DNA of 64,000 bases from Micromonospora musae (GTDB taxonomy: Bacteria; Actinomycetota; Actinomycetes; Mycobacteriales; Micromonosporaceae). Under the pieces are notes generated by a model. It made no database searches, was not told the DNA's origin, and saw only the letters and a list, made by a program, of their open reading frames with translations. Numbering within the stretch: the first letter of the stretch is position 1; the number at the start of each line of letters is the position of its first letter. Positions 13,836 through 22,697 of the stretch are shown one piece after another. The stretch spans positions 1 through 64,000 of the forward strand of contig NZ_RAZT01000022.1 in NCBI RefSeq assembly GCF_003626635.1, in the 5' to 3' direction. The translations under genes and the position numbers were made by a program.

Positions 13836-16499
13836 TTACGCGCAGGTCACCCGGGCGTCGGCCCAGTCGGCGTGGTCGAAGTTCTTACCGTCTCCACCGT
13901 CGGTGACCTTCAAGGTCAGCATGCGCACTCCGCCGACGTCGACGGCGAGCGGGCGCGCCCCGTCGGCGCGCCGGACGACCCCGGTGTCGGCGAGTTGCCG
14001 GCCGTCGCCGAAGAGCTGGAACGCGACCGAGCCGGACTCGGTTACCTCGTCGTCGATGCCCACCTCGGCCTGCAGTTGGCTGCACGTGCCGCCCAGCCAC
14101 ACGGTGACCTCGCTCGGCGCGTGAGTGCCGATGCCCTTGGCGAAGGCCCGGCCGGCGATGGTCAGGGGCAGCCCGTCGCCGGCGTCCATCTCCCCGTTGG
14201 ACCGGTCCCGCTCGACGGGTCCCCATCCGTTGCTCTCGCTCAGGAACGGCAGGTCGCTGACGTACGCCGCTCCGCTCGGATTCGGCGGCGGCACGAACAC
14301 TCGTACTGCCTGCTCGACGTGGACCGGGCGGCGCTGCGGATCGTCCGGGAAGCGGTAGGTGGCGACGACGGGGACGTCCACGTACCCGGGGTCCGCGTTC
14401 GTCGCGGCGGTGACGGTCCACGCGCCGCTGATTGATTCGCCGGCCCGGATGTGCTTCGCCGAGACCGTCGCGCCGCCGGCCGTCCAGCCCGCAGGCGGGA
14501 GCACCCGCAGCTGCACATCGCGGATCGGCCCGCCCGCGGGGAGGGTGAAGGTGCCGCGTACGTCGATGGTGCTACCCGGTCGCGTCTCCGCCTGGGCGGG
14601 GGTCACCATGAGATCCGTCTGGGGCACCCGCCGTACCGGCTGGTCACAGGTCGACATTCCCTTGGTGTATTCGCAGATCACCGTGACGAACCCGCCGTTG
14701 GTCGCCACGGGCACCGACAGTGCGTCGTCCGAGTCGGCGACGCGGGCCTCCCGGACCAGGCCGTGCGGACCGTCGCGGAGGGTCTCCACGAGCCATCGGC
14801 CCTTGCCGAGAAACGTCAGCGGCGTCTCGAACGTCTTCGCGGGTACGGCCGAGATCCCACCGACGTACCACCGCTCGCCTGCCCGTCGGGCGAGGTAGGC
14901 CTCCTGCCCGGGGCGTCCGCCGAGCAGTCGCGTCTCGTCCCACGTCGTGGGGAGCTGATTCAGCGTCCGCAGCGCCTCGGGCCGCGAGTCGTAGTTCTCG
15001 GGCTTGTCCGCGGCGTGCTGCCAGCCCGACTCGTAGACCAGGAACGTCGCCACCTCGTGCGCGTCCGTGGTGTCGCGGTCGGAGACGACGAAGGCGACCG
15101 GGGTGTAGTCCATGCCGCCGACGATGTTGCGGGTGAACGGGAACATCGTGTTGGTCGCGGCCCGGGTACGGAACTGCTCCGCGCCGCGGATCGCCTCGAG
15201 CGTCATGACGTGTGGCCAGGTCCGCTGGATTCCGCGGGGGATGGTCGCGCCGTGGAAGTTGACCATGAGCCGCATCTCCGCCGTCTTGCGGAGGATGTCG
15301 TCGTACCACTGGAACCGGGCCTGGGAGTCCGAGTCCATGAAGTCGACCTTCACCCCGGCGACGCCCCAGGACTTCACCAGCGAGAGGGTGGCGTCGCGCT
15401 CCTGCGCGGTGTCCAGCGCCGTCCAGTGGAACCAGAGCAGCACCTCGACGCCTCGGGCGCGCGCGTAGCGCACCACGTCCGGCACCCAGCTGCGGTCCCA
15501 ACCCTCGTCGATCAGGATGTAGGACCAGCCGTTGCGGGCGGCGAAGTCGACGTACTGCTTCTGGCGTACCGGGTCGCGCGGGCTGGCATGCTCGGAGAGC
15601 CACGACCAGGCGACCGTGCCCGGGCGGATCCATGAGGTGTCGGTCAGCTTCGATGCCGGCGCCAGGTCGTCGACCAGCGTCGAGGCGGTCACCGTGGCCA
15701 GGTCGCCCACGATCGCGGTACGCCAGGGCGTGGCCAACGGGCCCGGTGAGGTGATTTCCGCGTCGGCGAGCTTGATCGTGTAGGTCCCCGATCCCGCCTG
15801 GTGAGTCAGGCGGCCACCCGAGTACCGGCCGTCGACGTCCGACTCGGTGAGCAGGACGTAGGTGCCGTCCACGTCGAACAGCGCCGGGAAGCCGAAGTCG
15901 CCCGCCGCGGCGGCGCCGGCGGTCGTCTCGACCCGGGTCGCCTCGTAGTTCGCGGTGTACGGCAGCAGCCACGCGGGCGCGTCGGCGGGTGGGGCGTACG
16001 ACGATGCCTCCCGCGTGACGGTGAGGCCGTCGGTGTCGGGCAGGACGTACCGGTACGCCACCCCGTCGCCCGAGACGCGGAGCACGAGATCCATCCGCGT
16101 GCCCTCGGCGCCGGCGAACGAGAGCGTCGACTCCGCCATCCTGGCGTGCCGGGCGCGCTGCTTCCCGGTCGTCATGACGTAGTTCTCGGTCACGATCCGG
16201 TCGGTGCGGCGGAGGAACGTCAGACCGTTCGTCAGGTCGGCGGCCGTGGTCTCGAGGCCGATCGCGGCGGGCGCGAGCACGGTCGTTCCCTTGTGGGCGA
16301 CGGCGAGCGTCAAGCCGCCGGCGGAGTTGAGCGCCACCGTCGCCGATACCGGAGCGGCCGGTGACGGCCCCCTGACGGACCAGGTGGTGGCGGTCTGCGA
16401 AGCCGTGGCGGAGGTGGGCAGCACCGCGGCCGCGGCGGCGGCGAGCAGTGGTACGACGCAGCGGACGAGGAACCGGTGCCGCGAGCTGTGCGCGCGCAT
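13836..16499 (-). CDS. Secreted glycoside hydrolase family 97 with C-terminal NPCBM module
   Basis: 887 residues. A signal peptide (RCVVPLLAAAAAAVLPTSA) is followed by the GH97 N-terminal beta domain and the (beta/alpha)8 domain: WSWLSEHASPRDP, YILIDEGWDRSW, GVAGVKVDFMDSDSQ with Asp386, MTLEAIRGAEQ with Glu435. An Asp nucleophile at the KxDFMD position marks the retaining branch, which includes alpha-galactosidases, rather than the inverting SusB-type glucosidases; this is family knowledge applied by inference. A NEW3-like domain and an NPCBM carbohydrate-binding module (residues about 740-887) end the protein. ATG 16499 has AGAAGGGAAG upstream. It is divergent from the GntR operon. Confidence 0.88.
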   Translation of the reverse strand: MRAHSSRHRFLVRCVVPLLAAAAAAVLPTSATASQTATTWSVRGPSPAAPVSATVALNSAGGLTLAVAHKGTTVLAPAAIGLETTAADLTNGLTFLRRTDRIVTENYVMTTGKQRARHARMAESTLSFAGAEGTRMDLVLRVSGDGVAYRYVLPDTDGLTVTREASSYAPPADAPAWLLPYTANYEATRVETTAGAAAAGDFGFPALFDVDGTYVLLTESDVDGRYSGGRLTHQAGSGTYTIKLADAEITSPGPLATPWRTAIVGDLATVTASTLVDDLAPASKLTDTSWIRPGTVAWSWLSEHASPRDPVRQKQYVDFAARNGWSYILIDEGWDRSWVPDVVRYARARGVEVLLWFHWTALDTAQERDATLSLVKSWGVAGVKVDFMDSDSQARFQWYDDILRKTAEMRLMVNFHGATIPRGIQRTWPHVMTLEAIRGAEQFRTRAATNTMFPFTRNIVGGMDYTPVAFVVSDRDTTDAHEVATFLVYESGWQHAADKPENYDSRPEALRTLNQLPTTWDETRLLGGRPGQEAYLARRAGERWYVGGISAVPAKTFETPLTFLGKGRWLVETLRDGPHGLVREARVADSDDALSVPVATNGGFVTVICEYTKGMSTCDQPVRRVPQTDLMVTPAQAETRPGSTIDVRGTFTLPAGGPIRDVQLRVLPPAGWTAGGATVSAKHIRAGESISGAWTVTAATNADPGYVDVPVVATYRFPDDPQRRPVHVEQAVRVFVPPPNPSGAAYVSDLPFLSESNGWGPVERDRSNGEMDAGDGLPLTIAGRAFAKGIGTHAPSEVTVWLGGTCSQLQAEVGIDDEVTESGSVAFQLFGDGRQLADTGVVRRADGARPLAVDVGGVRMLTLKVTDGGDGKNFDHADWADARVTCA

Positions 16500-17069
16500 G
16501 GGTCTTCCCTTCTGCGCCTGGGTTCGATCGGCGGAGGCCGAACCGGCAGGCACGGGGCGGGGCGGGAGCCGGAGGTGACTGACGGCAGGGAGTCGCCTGT
16601 GTCGGCAGGTGCGGGTGTTCGGCCTGTCCGCGGTCGCGTTGTCCATGCCGGCGGGAAGTCGGCTGAGAGGGCCGGCGTGGGGGAGTGGACCTCCCTCCTG
16701 TCCAGGCACGAATCCAACAGGATCGAACAGGGGTGCCGCTCGCGAGGGCCTGTGCGTGGGTCTCGCGACCCGGAGCCTAAGGGACGATCTCGCCGGTGAG
16801 CAACCGTTCCGTAGCGCTGAGGTAACGCATTCGAGCCAAGCTCGCCACGGACGACCGCGATGTCCACAAGGGAGTACTGGCGTTCGATGTTGTCGTCCCA
16901 TGTGCGGCTAGGAGGGCTTCGGTTTCGCTGCCCCGCTCGCGGGCTGGCCCGGAATCGCGCGGCGTTGCGGGTGCGGGGCGCAGTGGCGGGCATTGGAGAC
17001 CATGCCGTTGTCAACCGTTGACCGTCATCGAAGTCAAGTGTTAACTGTTAACAGTTACCGGGAGGTCCA
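16500..17069. other. Long intergenic region between GH97 and the GntR operon
   Basis: 570 bases without a convincing gene. The right end holds the GntR promoter and operator. Near 16720-16745 the sequence repeats CAACAGGATCGAACAGG, a possible direct repeat ahead of the GH97 gene. I see no hairpin terminator. Confidence 0.5.
17010..17057 (+). promoter_or_regulatory. GntR operon promoter with overlapping operator
   Basis: TTGACC (17018-17023), 17 bases, TTAACT (17041-17046). TAACTGTT/AACAGTTA (17042-17057) is a perfect 16-bp palindrome covering the -10 box, placed for repression. A second small palindrome, GTCAAC-C-GTTGAC (17010-17022), overlaps the -35 box. The core ACTGTTAACAGT recurs at 25105-25116. 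Confidence 0.7.
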
Positions 17070-17753
17070 GTGCTGAACGTCAGTCCGATCAGGGTGGAGT
17101 CCCTTGGGGAGCGGCTCGCCGGCGAGCTGCGCCGCCGCATCATCATGGGCGAACTCGCCGCCGGCACCCGCCTCGTCGAGGAGGAGTTGGCCGAGTCGTT
17201 CCGGGTCAGCCGAGGCCCGGTCCGGGACGCCATCAAGATCCTGCGCGCGGAGGGGCTGGTCGCCGGCACCGGCAGGAACGTCGCGACCCGCTCGCTCACC
17301 GCGGCTGACATCGACGAGCTGATGGCGCTGCGCGAGTCCTTCGAGCTGCTGGCGGTCGAGCGGGCCATCGCCGCCGGGCGAGCCGACCTCGCCCGTGATC
17401 TGGACGCGGCGCTCGCCGACATGGACGCGGCGGTCGCCGACCGCAGCTCGACGGACTTCACGGCGGCGGACATCCGCTTCCACAGTGCCTTCTTCGACGC
17501 CGCCGGCCTGACCCGGCTCGGCGTCCTGTGGAACCAGTTCCGTCCCACCATCGAGGGCCTGCTGTACGCCTCCGGCAAGCGCATGGACGACCTCGCGCCG
17601 TCGGCGCGGGAGCACCGCGACCTCGCCGGGCTGATCGCCGCGGGCAAGGTCGCCGAAGTCAAGGTCGAACTGCACCGTCACCTGCAGACGACCTGTTCGC
17701 GGCTGCAGTCCGCCGTCCCCCCACCACCCCTGCAGAAAGAGAACGACTCATGA
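17070..17753 (+). CDS. GntR family regulator, FadR/FCD subfamily
   Basis: 227 residues. Residues 6-70 are the winged helix (ERLAGELRRRIIMGELAAGT, ELAESFRVSRGPVRDAIKIL), and the rest is an all-helical FCD domain with the metal/ligand residues around DIRFHSAFFDAAG and EHRDLAGLIAAG. FCD regulators usually sense the small acid metabolised by the genes they control. GTG 17070 has GGAGG 5 bases upstream. Its stop overlaps the TctC start (ATGA), so it is the first gene of a six-gene operon. A perfect palindrome over its promoter suggests autorepression. Confidence 0.9.
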   Translation: MLNVSPIRVESLGERLAGELRRRIIMGELAAGTRLVEEELAESFRVSRGPVRDAIKILRAEGLVAGTGRNVATRSLTAADIDELMALRESFELLAVERAIAAGRADLARDLDAALADMDAAVADRSSTDFTAADIRFHSAFFDAAGLTRLGVLWNQFRPTIEGLLYASGKRMDDLAPSAREHRDLAGLIAAGKVAEVKVELHRHLQTTCSRLQSAVPPPPLQKENDS

Positions 17754-18718
17754 GATCAAGAAGGGTCGCGATAGCCGCGCTGGCCGTCGCCACGAGTCTC
17801 GCAGTCACCGCTTGTGCCAACCGTGGCGGCGGGGGAGAGACCTCCTCCGCGAACTACCCGTCGAAGGACCTCACCCTCATCGTCCATGCGGGAGCCGGAG
17901 GTGGTTCGGACCTGACCGCCCGGACGCTCGCCAAGGAGCTGGAGTCCGACCTCGGAAAGTCGATCGTGGTGGAGAACCGTACGGGCGGCGGGGGCCGTGT
18001 CGGCCTCACCTACCTCAAGGACCGACCGGCGGACGGGTACAGCATCGGGTTCATTCCCGTCGAGGTGGCGATGCTCGGGCACCAGGGCGCCGACATCAAG
18101 CCCGACCAGTACACCATCCTCGGTCAGGTCATGAACGCGCCTGCGACCCTCTCGGTCCCGGCGGAGAGTCCTTACCAGACGCTCGCGGAGTTCGTCGCCG
18201 CGGCCAAGGCCGCTCCGGGCACGATCACCGTCGCGAACTCCGGGGCCGGGGCCATCTGGGAGGCGGCGACCCTCGCTCTCGGGGAGTCGGCGGGGGTCAC
18301 CTTCAAGCCCGTCCCGTATGACGGTGGTGCACCGGCCGTGGCGGCCGGAGTGTCCGGCGAGGTCAAGGCCGTCATGGCGGGTGTGAGTGAGTCCGGTGCC
18401 GCCGCCAAGGACGGCCGACTGCGGGTCCTCGCCGTGCTGGCCCCGGAGCGGGTTGCCGCACTGCCCGACGTGCCGACCGGGAAGGAACTCGGCGTCGACG
18501 TCGTCATCGGTGGCTGGGGCCTCATGGGCGCCCCCGCGAACCTGCCGGCCGAGGTCAAGCAGCGACTCGCCGACGCCGTGCACAAGGCAGCCTCCTCGGC
18601 GACCTTCACCGACGTGATGACCAAGGCGGGCAACACTCCGATGGCGACCTCACCGAAGGACGCCACCGCGTTCACGCAGGCGGAGTTCCAGCGCTTCGGT
18701 GAGATCTACCAGAAATGA
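17750..18718 (+). CDS. tctC: Tripartite tricarboxylate transporter substrate-binding lipoprotein (TctC)
   Basis: 322 residues. Lipoprotein signal with lipobox ending at Cys22 (VTAC). The mature protein has TctC/Bug features: DLTLIVHAGAGGGSDLTART, VENRTGGGGRVGLTYLKDRP, ADGYSIGF. Bug proteins bind carboxylates, holding the acid group through water molecules and loop glycines. It presents substrate to the TctA/TctB membrane complex encoded next. ATG 17750 overlaps the GntR stop by 4 bases and the stop overlaps the TctB start. Expected ligand: a carboxylated sugar or aldonate, by context only. Confidence 0.9.
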   Translation: MRSRRVAIAALAVATSLAVTACANRGGGGETSSANYPSKDLTLIVHAGAGGGSDLTARTLAKELESDLGKSIVVENRTGGGGRVGLTYLKDRPADGYSIGFIPVEVAMLGHQGADIKPDQYTILGQVMNAPATLSVPAESPYQTLAEFVAAAKAAPGTITVANSGAGAIWEAATLALGESAGVTFKPVPYDGGAPAVAAGVSGEVKAVMAGVSESGAAAKDGRLRVLAVLAPERVAALPDVPTGKELGVDVVIGGWGLMGAPANLPAEVKQRLADAVHKAASSATFTDVMTKAGNTPMATSPKDATAFTQAEFQRFGEIYQK

Positions 18719-19197
18719 CCGCCGCTCACCCGACCCCCGAGGGTGACCGGACTGCTGCCTCGCCGTGGCGCGAGGCAGCAGTGGGAGCCGTCTTCCTGGC
18801 GCTGGGCGTCGTGATCCTCGTGCTCGCCCGCGCGATCGAGCTGCCTGACCGTGCCCTCGCCGTCAGTCCCCGCATCTGGCCCGAGGCGCTGGGCACCGGA
18901 ATCATCGCCCTGTCGGTGCTGCAGATCGTCCTCGCGTTTCTCGCCACCCCCAAGCGCGACGACGTGGAGCCGGCCACCCGGGTCGGCGTGCTGCGGGTGG
19001 CCGGCTTCGTCCTGGCCACCCTCGCCTTCGGCCTGCTCTGGTATTACATCCACTTCCTGGTCTCCGGGATGGTCTTCGTGGCCGCCCTCACCTGGATCGC
19101 GGGCGGCCGCGGCATCAAGGACCTGATCCTCTTTCCCGCCGGCATCACGGTGGTGCTCTACGCCCTGTTCGCGCTCCTCCTGAGGGTTCCGGTATGA
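18715..19197 (+). CDS. tctB: Tripartite tricarboxylate transporter small membrane subunit (TctB)
   Basis: 160 residues with four predicted membrane segments (AAVGAVFLALGVVILVLARA; IALSVLQIVLAFLATP; VAGFVLATLAFGLLWYYIHF; a C-terminal pair). The SPRIWPEALG loop after helix 1 is the typical TctB mark. It forms the poorly conserved small subunit of the TTT transporter with TctA. Both ends overlap neighbours as ATGA, so synthesis is coupled. Confidence 0.88.
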   Translation: MTAAHPTPEGDRTAASPWREAAVGAVFLALGVVILVLARAIELPDRALAVSPRIWPEALGTGIIALSVLQIVLAFLATPKRDDVEPATRVGVLRVAGFVLATLAFGLLWYYIHFLVSGMVFVAALTWIAGGRGIKDLILFPAGITVVLYALFALLLRVPV

Positions 19198-20720
19198 ACG
19201 CTCTCCTCGACGGCTTCGGCGCTCTGTTCACCCCTCAGATCGCGCTGTGCATCCTCGCCGGGGCCGCGATCGGCATGCTCGTCGGCGCCTTCCCCGGCAT
19301 CAGCGCCACCATGGCGGTCGCCCTCGCCAGCGCCTTCACTCTGACCATGGATCCGCTGCCCGGCCTGGCGGTGCTCCTGACCATCCTCGTCGCCGCGCAG
19401 TTCGGCGACCGCATCCCGGCGATCCTCATCAACACCCCCGGCACCCCCGCCTCCATCGCGACCACCTTCGACGGCTACGCGCTCGCCCGCCAGGGCAAAG
19501 CGGGCATCGCGCTCACCGCGTCGGCGTACGCCTCGGCGATCGGCGGGCTGGTGGGTATCGCGGTCCTGATGGCCGCGGCCGTCCCGCTCAGCAACCTGGC
19601 GCTCGAGTTCGGGTCGCCGGAGATGTTCGCTCTCGTGGTCTTCGGGCTGACCATGATGATCGAGGTCTCGGGCGGCAAGATCGTCAAGGGTCTTCTCGCG
19701 GGTCTCTTCGGCCTCGCCCTCGGCACCATCGGCCGCGACCCCCTCGACGGCTCCGACCGCTTCACCTTCGGCATCCCGCAACTCGTCGAGGGCATCCCGT
19801 TCATCGCGGTCATCATCGGCCTGTTCGGCATCACCGAGGTGTTCAGCCAGATGGTCGAACGCGGGCACGCCCAGCAGGAGGCGGTGCGCAGCTTCGGCCG
19901 TTGGTGGCCGAACAAGGCCGAGAACCGGTCCATGATCAAGCCCGTCGCGGTGGGATCGGCGGTCGGCACCATCGTCGGCATCCTGCCGGCGGCCGGTGGT
20001 GACATCGGCGGCATCGTCGCCTGGGACCAGGCGCGACGGGTCTCCAAGGAGCCCGAACTCTTCGGCAAGGGTTCGCTGGAGGGGCTGACCGCCGCGGACT
20101 CGTCGTCGAACGCCGGCGTGGGCGGGTCTGTGCTGACCACGCTCGCCCTCGGTGTCCCGGGGGACTCGGTGATGGCCGTGATGCTCGGCTCGATGATCAT
20201 TTGGGGTATCCAGCCCGGTCCCAGCCTCTTCTCGCAGCACCCGGACCTGGTCTACTCGATCTCGGGCATTCTGATCTTCGCGACGCTGCTGACCCTCGGC
20301 CTCAGCCTCCTTCGGATGCGGGGAGTCGCCAAACTGCTCGAGCTACCCACCCGCTTCCTGTGGGTCGTCATCGTCACCTTCTGCATCGTCGGCACGTACG
20401 CGGTCAACAACAGCGTCTTCGACGTCGGCCTCATGCTCCTCTTCGGCGTCGTCGGCCTGCTGCTGCGCAGATTCGGTATCCCCGCCGGACCGATCGTCCT
20501 CGGCCTCATCCTCGGACCCCTGGCGGAACGTAACTTTCGTCGTTCGATGGAGCTCGGCGGACTGGAGACGATCTACACCAGTCCGATCGCCGTCGTCCTC
20601 CTCGTCGCCGCGGTCCTGGCCATCGCCGTGCCCCGCATCCGCTCCCGGATGAAGGCGCGGAAACGCCCGTCCCCACCGGGTACGCCGGAGCCGCGGCAGC
20701 CCGCCGGGGTCGGCAGTTGA
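19194..20720 (+). CDS. tctA: Tripartite tricarboxylate transporter large membrane subunit (TctA)
   Basis: 508 residues, about 12 membrane segments. GAFPGISATMAVALASAFTL near the N-terminus, INTPGTPASIATTFDGYALA near residue 80 and GSAVGTIVGILPAAGGDIGG followed by SSNAGVGGSVLTTLALGVPGD are TctA family motifs that build the carboxylate permease. It imports substrate delivered by TctC using the proton or sodium gradient. The C-terminus is basic and cytoplasmic. Stop and next start share TTGA. Confidence 0.92.
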   Translation: MNALLDGFGALFTPQIALCILAGAAIGMLVGAFPGISATMAVALASAFTLTMDPLPGLAVLLTILVAAQFGDRIPAILINTPGTPASIATTFDGYALARQGKAGIALTASAYASAIGGLVGIAVLMAAAVPLSNLALEFGSPEMFALVVFGLTMMIEVSGGKIVKGLLAGLFGLALGTIGRDPLDGSDRFTFGIPQLVEGIPFIAVIIGLFGITEVFSQMVERGHAQQEAVRSFGRWWPNKAENRSMIKPVAVGSAVGTIVGILPAAGGDIGGIVAWDQARRVSKEPELFGKGSLEGLTAADSSSNAGVGGSVLTTLALGVPGDSVMAVMLGSMIIWGIQPGPSLFSQHPDLVYSISGILIFATLLTLGLSLLRMRGVAKLLELPTRFLWVVIVTFCIVGTYAVNNSVFDVGLMLLFGVVGLLLRRFGIPAGPIVLGLILGPLAERNFRRSMELGGLETIYTSPIAVVLLVAAVLAIAVPRIRSRMKARKRPSPPGTPEPRQPAGVGS

Positions 20721-21742
20721 TCGAAAAGCACTTCGTCGTACGGGATGTGCCCGGCCAGTGCCACGGCAGCACGCTCTGCCAGGTATCCGGCTCCTTCGTG
20801 GTCGCCTGGTTCCAGGGTGAGCACGAAGGAGCCGCCGACTCGCGGATCTGGCTCAGCGTTCGGGCCGGTGGTGAGTGGACCGCACCCCGGGTGGTCAGCG
20901 GCGACCTGGCGCCGTGCTGGAACCCGGTGCTGCACCGGCAGGAGTCCGGCGCGCTGCGCCTGTTCTTCAAGGTGGGCGAGACCATTTCCGCGTGGCGGAC
21001 GTTTCACGCCACCTCAGTGGACGCCGGCCGGACCTGGTCGACGCCGCGCCCCCTCGCCCCTGACCCGCCGGGCGGACGTGGACCGGTACGCACGCCACCG
21101 GTTCGCCTGCCGTCCGGCCGACTGCTCGCCGGCGCCTCCACCGAGACGTGGGCGGGGACGCCGCGGTGGGACTGTTTCGTCGACATCAGCGACGACGACG
21201 GCCGGTCGTGGCGGCGTACCGACGACATCGCCATCGACCACGACACCTTCCCGGGCGCGGGGATCATCCAGCCCGCGCTGTGGCGGGCCGGCACGGGGCA
21301 GATCCGTCTGCTCGCCCGCAGCACGGCCGGCCGGCTCGTCTCCTCCCGCAGCGACGACGACGGGGAGACCTGGTCCGCCGGTGTGTTGAGCGACGTCCCC
21401 AACAACAACTCCGGCATCAGCCTCTGCACCCGTGACGGCACGGTGTACCTCGCCCACAACCCGACCAGCGGCGACTGGGCGTCGCGTGCGCCGCTGCTGA
21501 TCTCGTCCTCGACCGACGACGGCACCACCTGGGAGCCCTGGGTGACGCTTGAGGAATCGCGGGACCACGCCGGGGACGAGACCTACCAGCCGGCCGACGC
21601 GGGCGTCACCACCACCGGCGCCAACGAGTTCTCCTACCCGTGCCTCGTCCGGACCCGCGGCGGGCTCGCCGTCACCTACACCTGGCAGCGCCGCCGGATC
21701 GCGCTCGCCCTTCTCACCCCTTCGAACCGGAGCAATCGATGA
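20717..21742 (+). CDS. Cytoplasmic BNR-propeller enzyme (sialidase-like or lyase-like)
   Basis: 341 residues, no signal peptide. Asp-box repeats SVDAGRTW, SDDDGETW and SSTDDGTTW mark a BNR_2-type six- or seven-blade propeller. PNNNSGISL and AHNPTSG near the C-terminus are shared with the secreted paralogue at 25394. I cannot find the RIP motif or a clear arginine triad of GH33 sialidases, so a sialidase activity is not established; propeller lyases or glycosidases acting on uronate/rhamnose glycans are alternatives. The start is TTG 20717, overlapping the TctA stop in the same style as the ATGA joints. It would process imported oligosaccharide. Confidence 0.75.
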   Translation: MIEKHFVVRDVPGQCHGSTLCQVSGSFVVAWFQGEHEGAADSRIWLSVRAGGEWTAPRVVSGDLAPCWNPVLHRQESGALRLFFKVGETISAWRTFHATSVDAGRTWSTPRPLAPDPPGGRGPVRTPPVRLPSGRLLAGASTETWAGTPRWDCFVDISDDDGRSWRRTDDIAIDHDTFPGAGIIQPALWRAGTGQIRLLARSTAGRLVSSRSDDDGETWSAGVLSDVPNNNSGISLCTRDGTVYLAHNPTSGDWASRAPLLISSSTDDGTTWEPWVTLEESRDHAGDETYQPADAGVTTTGANEFSYPCLVRTRGGLAVTYTWQRRRIALALLTPSNRSNR

Positions 21743-22617
21743 GCACCTACCCCGACGCCAACCTGATCAGCGCCGTGCCCACCCTCTTCGACTCGGAGGG
21801 TGTCCTGGACCTCGGCGCGACCAAGGCGGCCTACGCGCAGCTGGCGCAGGCGCCCCTGGACGGCGTCTTCGTCGCCGGAACGACGGGCGAGTTCACCACT
21901 CTCACCGACGACGAGCGGCTGGCCGTCTGCGCCGCCGCCAGTGACGCCTTCGGTCCGGACCGGACGTACTGGCACGTCGGCGCGGCGTCCCGCCACCAGG
22001 CGGCCGGTCTCACCGAGGCCGCCGTGGAGCGCGGCGCCCGGCGTCTCGCGGCGCTCACCCCGCACTACTACGCCGCCACCGAGTCGGCCCTGCTCTCGTA
22101 CTACGAGACCCTGGTCGCGCGGGCCGCCGGCGTACCCGTCTACGGGTACCTCTTCGAGGCGCGGACGACCACGTCGGTGACGCCCGCCCTGCTGGCCCGG
22201 CTGGTCGACACGGGCCTCGCCGGAGTGAAGATCAGTGGTGCCGGCAGCGCCGTCGTCGGCCGGTACCTCGCCGCGCTCGACGGCCGGGCGGTTCCGGTCT
22301 ACTCGGGGGCCGACGCGGAGTTCGCCGAGGTGGTCGACCTCGGGGCGGCGGGTGTGGTCTCCGGCGTCAGCTCCGCGCTGCCGGCGCCCTTCCTCGAGGT
22401 ACGCGACTCCCTGCGCTCCGGGGACACGGCGGCGCTGACGGTCGCCCGGGAGCGCGCACGCCGCGCCGTCGCCGCCACCGGACAGGGCAACCTCGCCCAC
22501 CTGAAGGCGGTCCTCGAACTGCGCGGCCTGCCCGCCAGCGGGCTGCGCGCCCCACTCGACCCGATCTCCCCCGAGGACCGCCGCGCGCTCGAAGCCGACG
22601 TCGCCGACCTGCTCTGA
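21739..22617 (+). CDS. Class I aldolase of the NAL/DapA family
   Basis: 292 residues. GTTGE at 47-51 binds the carboxylate, Tyr135/Tyr137 sits in PVYGYLF, and Lys164 in GVKISG is the Schiff-base lysine; in E. coli N-acetylneuraminate lyase the matching residues are Tyr137 and Lys165. The family cleaves or condenses pyruvate with an aldehyde (sialic acid, 2-keto-3-deoxy acids, dihydrodipicolinate). Being last in a carboxylate-transporter operon, it probably splits the imported keto-deoxy sugar acid. The start overlaps the upstream stop as ATGA and a terminator follows. Exact substrate open. Confidence 0.85.
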   Translation: MSTYPDANLISAVPTLFDSEGVLDLGATKAAYAQLAQAPLDGVFVAGTTGEFTTLTDDERLAVCAAASDAFGPDRTYWHVGAASRHQAAGLTEAAVERGARRLAALTPHYYAATESALLSYYETLVARAAGVPVYGYLFEARTTTSVTPALLARLVDTGLAGVKISGAGSAVVGRYLAALDGRAVPVYSGADAEFAEVVDLGAAGVVSGVSSALPAPFLEVRDSLRSGDTAALTVARERARRAVAATGQGNLAHLKAVLELRGLPASGLRAPLDPISPEDRRALEADVADLL

Positions 22618-22645
22618 CTGCCCGCCTCCAGGAGCGCCCGGTCCG

Positions 22646-22679
22646 CGGTCCGGGTGGCGGAGACCCGCCACCCGGACCG
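22646..22679. terminator. Bidirectional terminator at end of the TTT operon
   Basis: Perfect 15-bp stem CGGTCCGGGTGGCGG with its complement, loop AGAC, 28 bases after the aldolase stop and just before the convergent hydrolase gene's end. Confidence 0.85.
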
Positions 22680-22697
22680 GGCCGAGGCAACCGGGTC

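Noticed and set aside
17070..22617. Calling the operon a sialic acid pathway outright
   Set aside because: No RIP motif, no NanE/NanK/NagA-type genes and the aldolase family is too broad; kept as one hypothesis.
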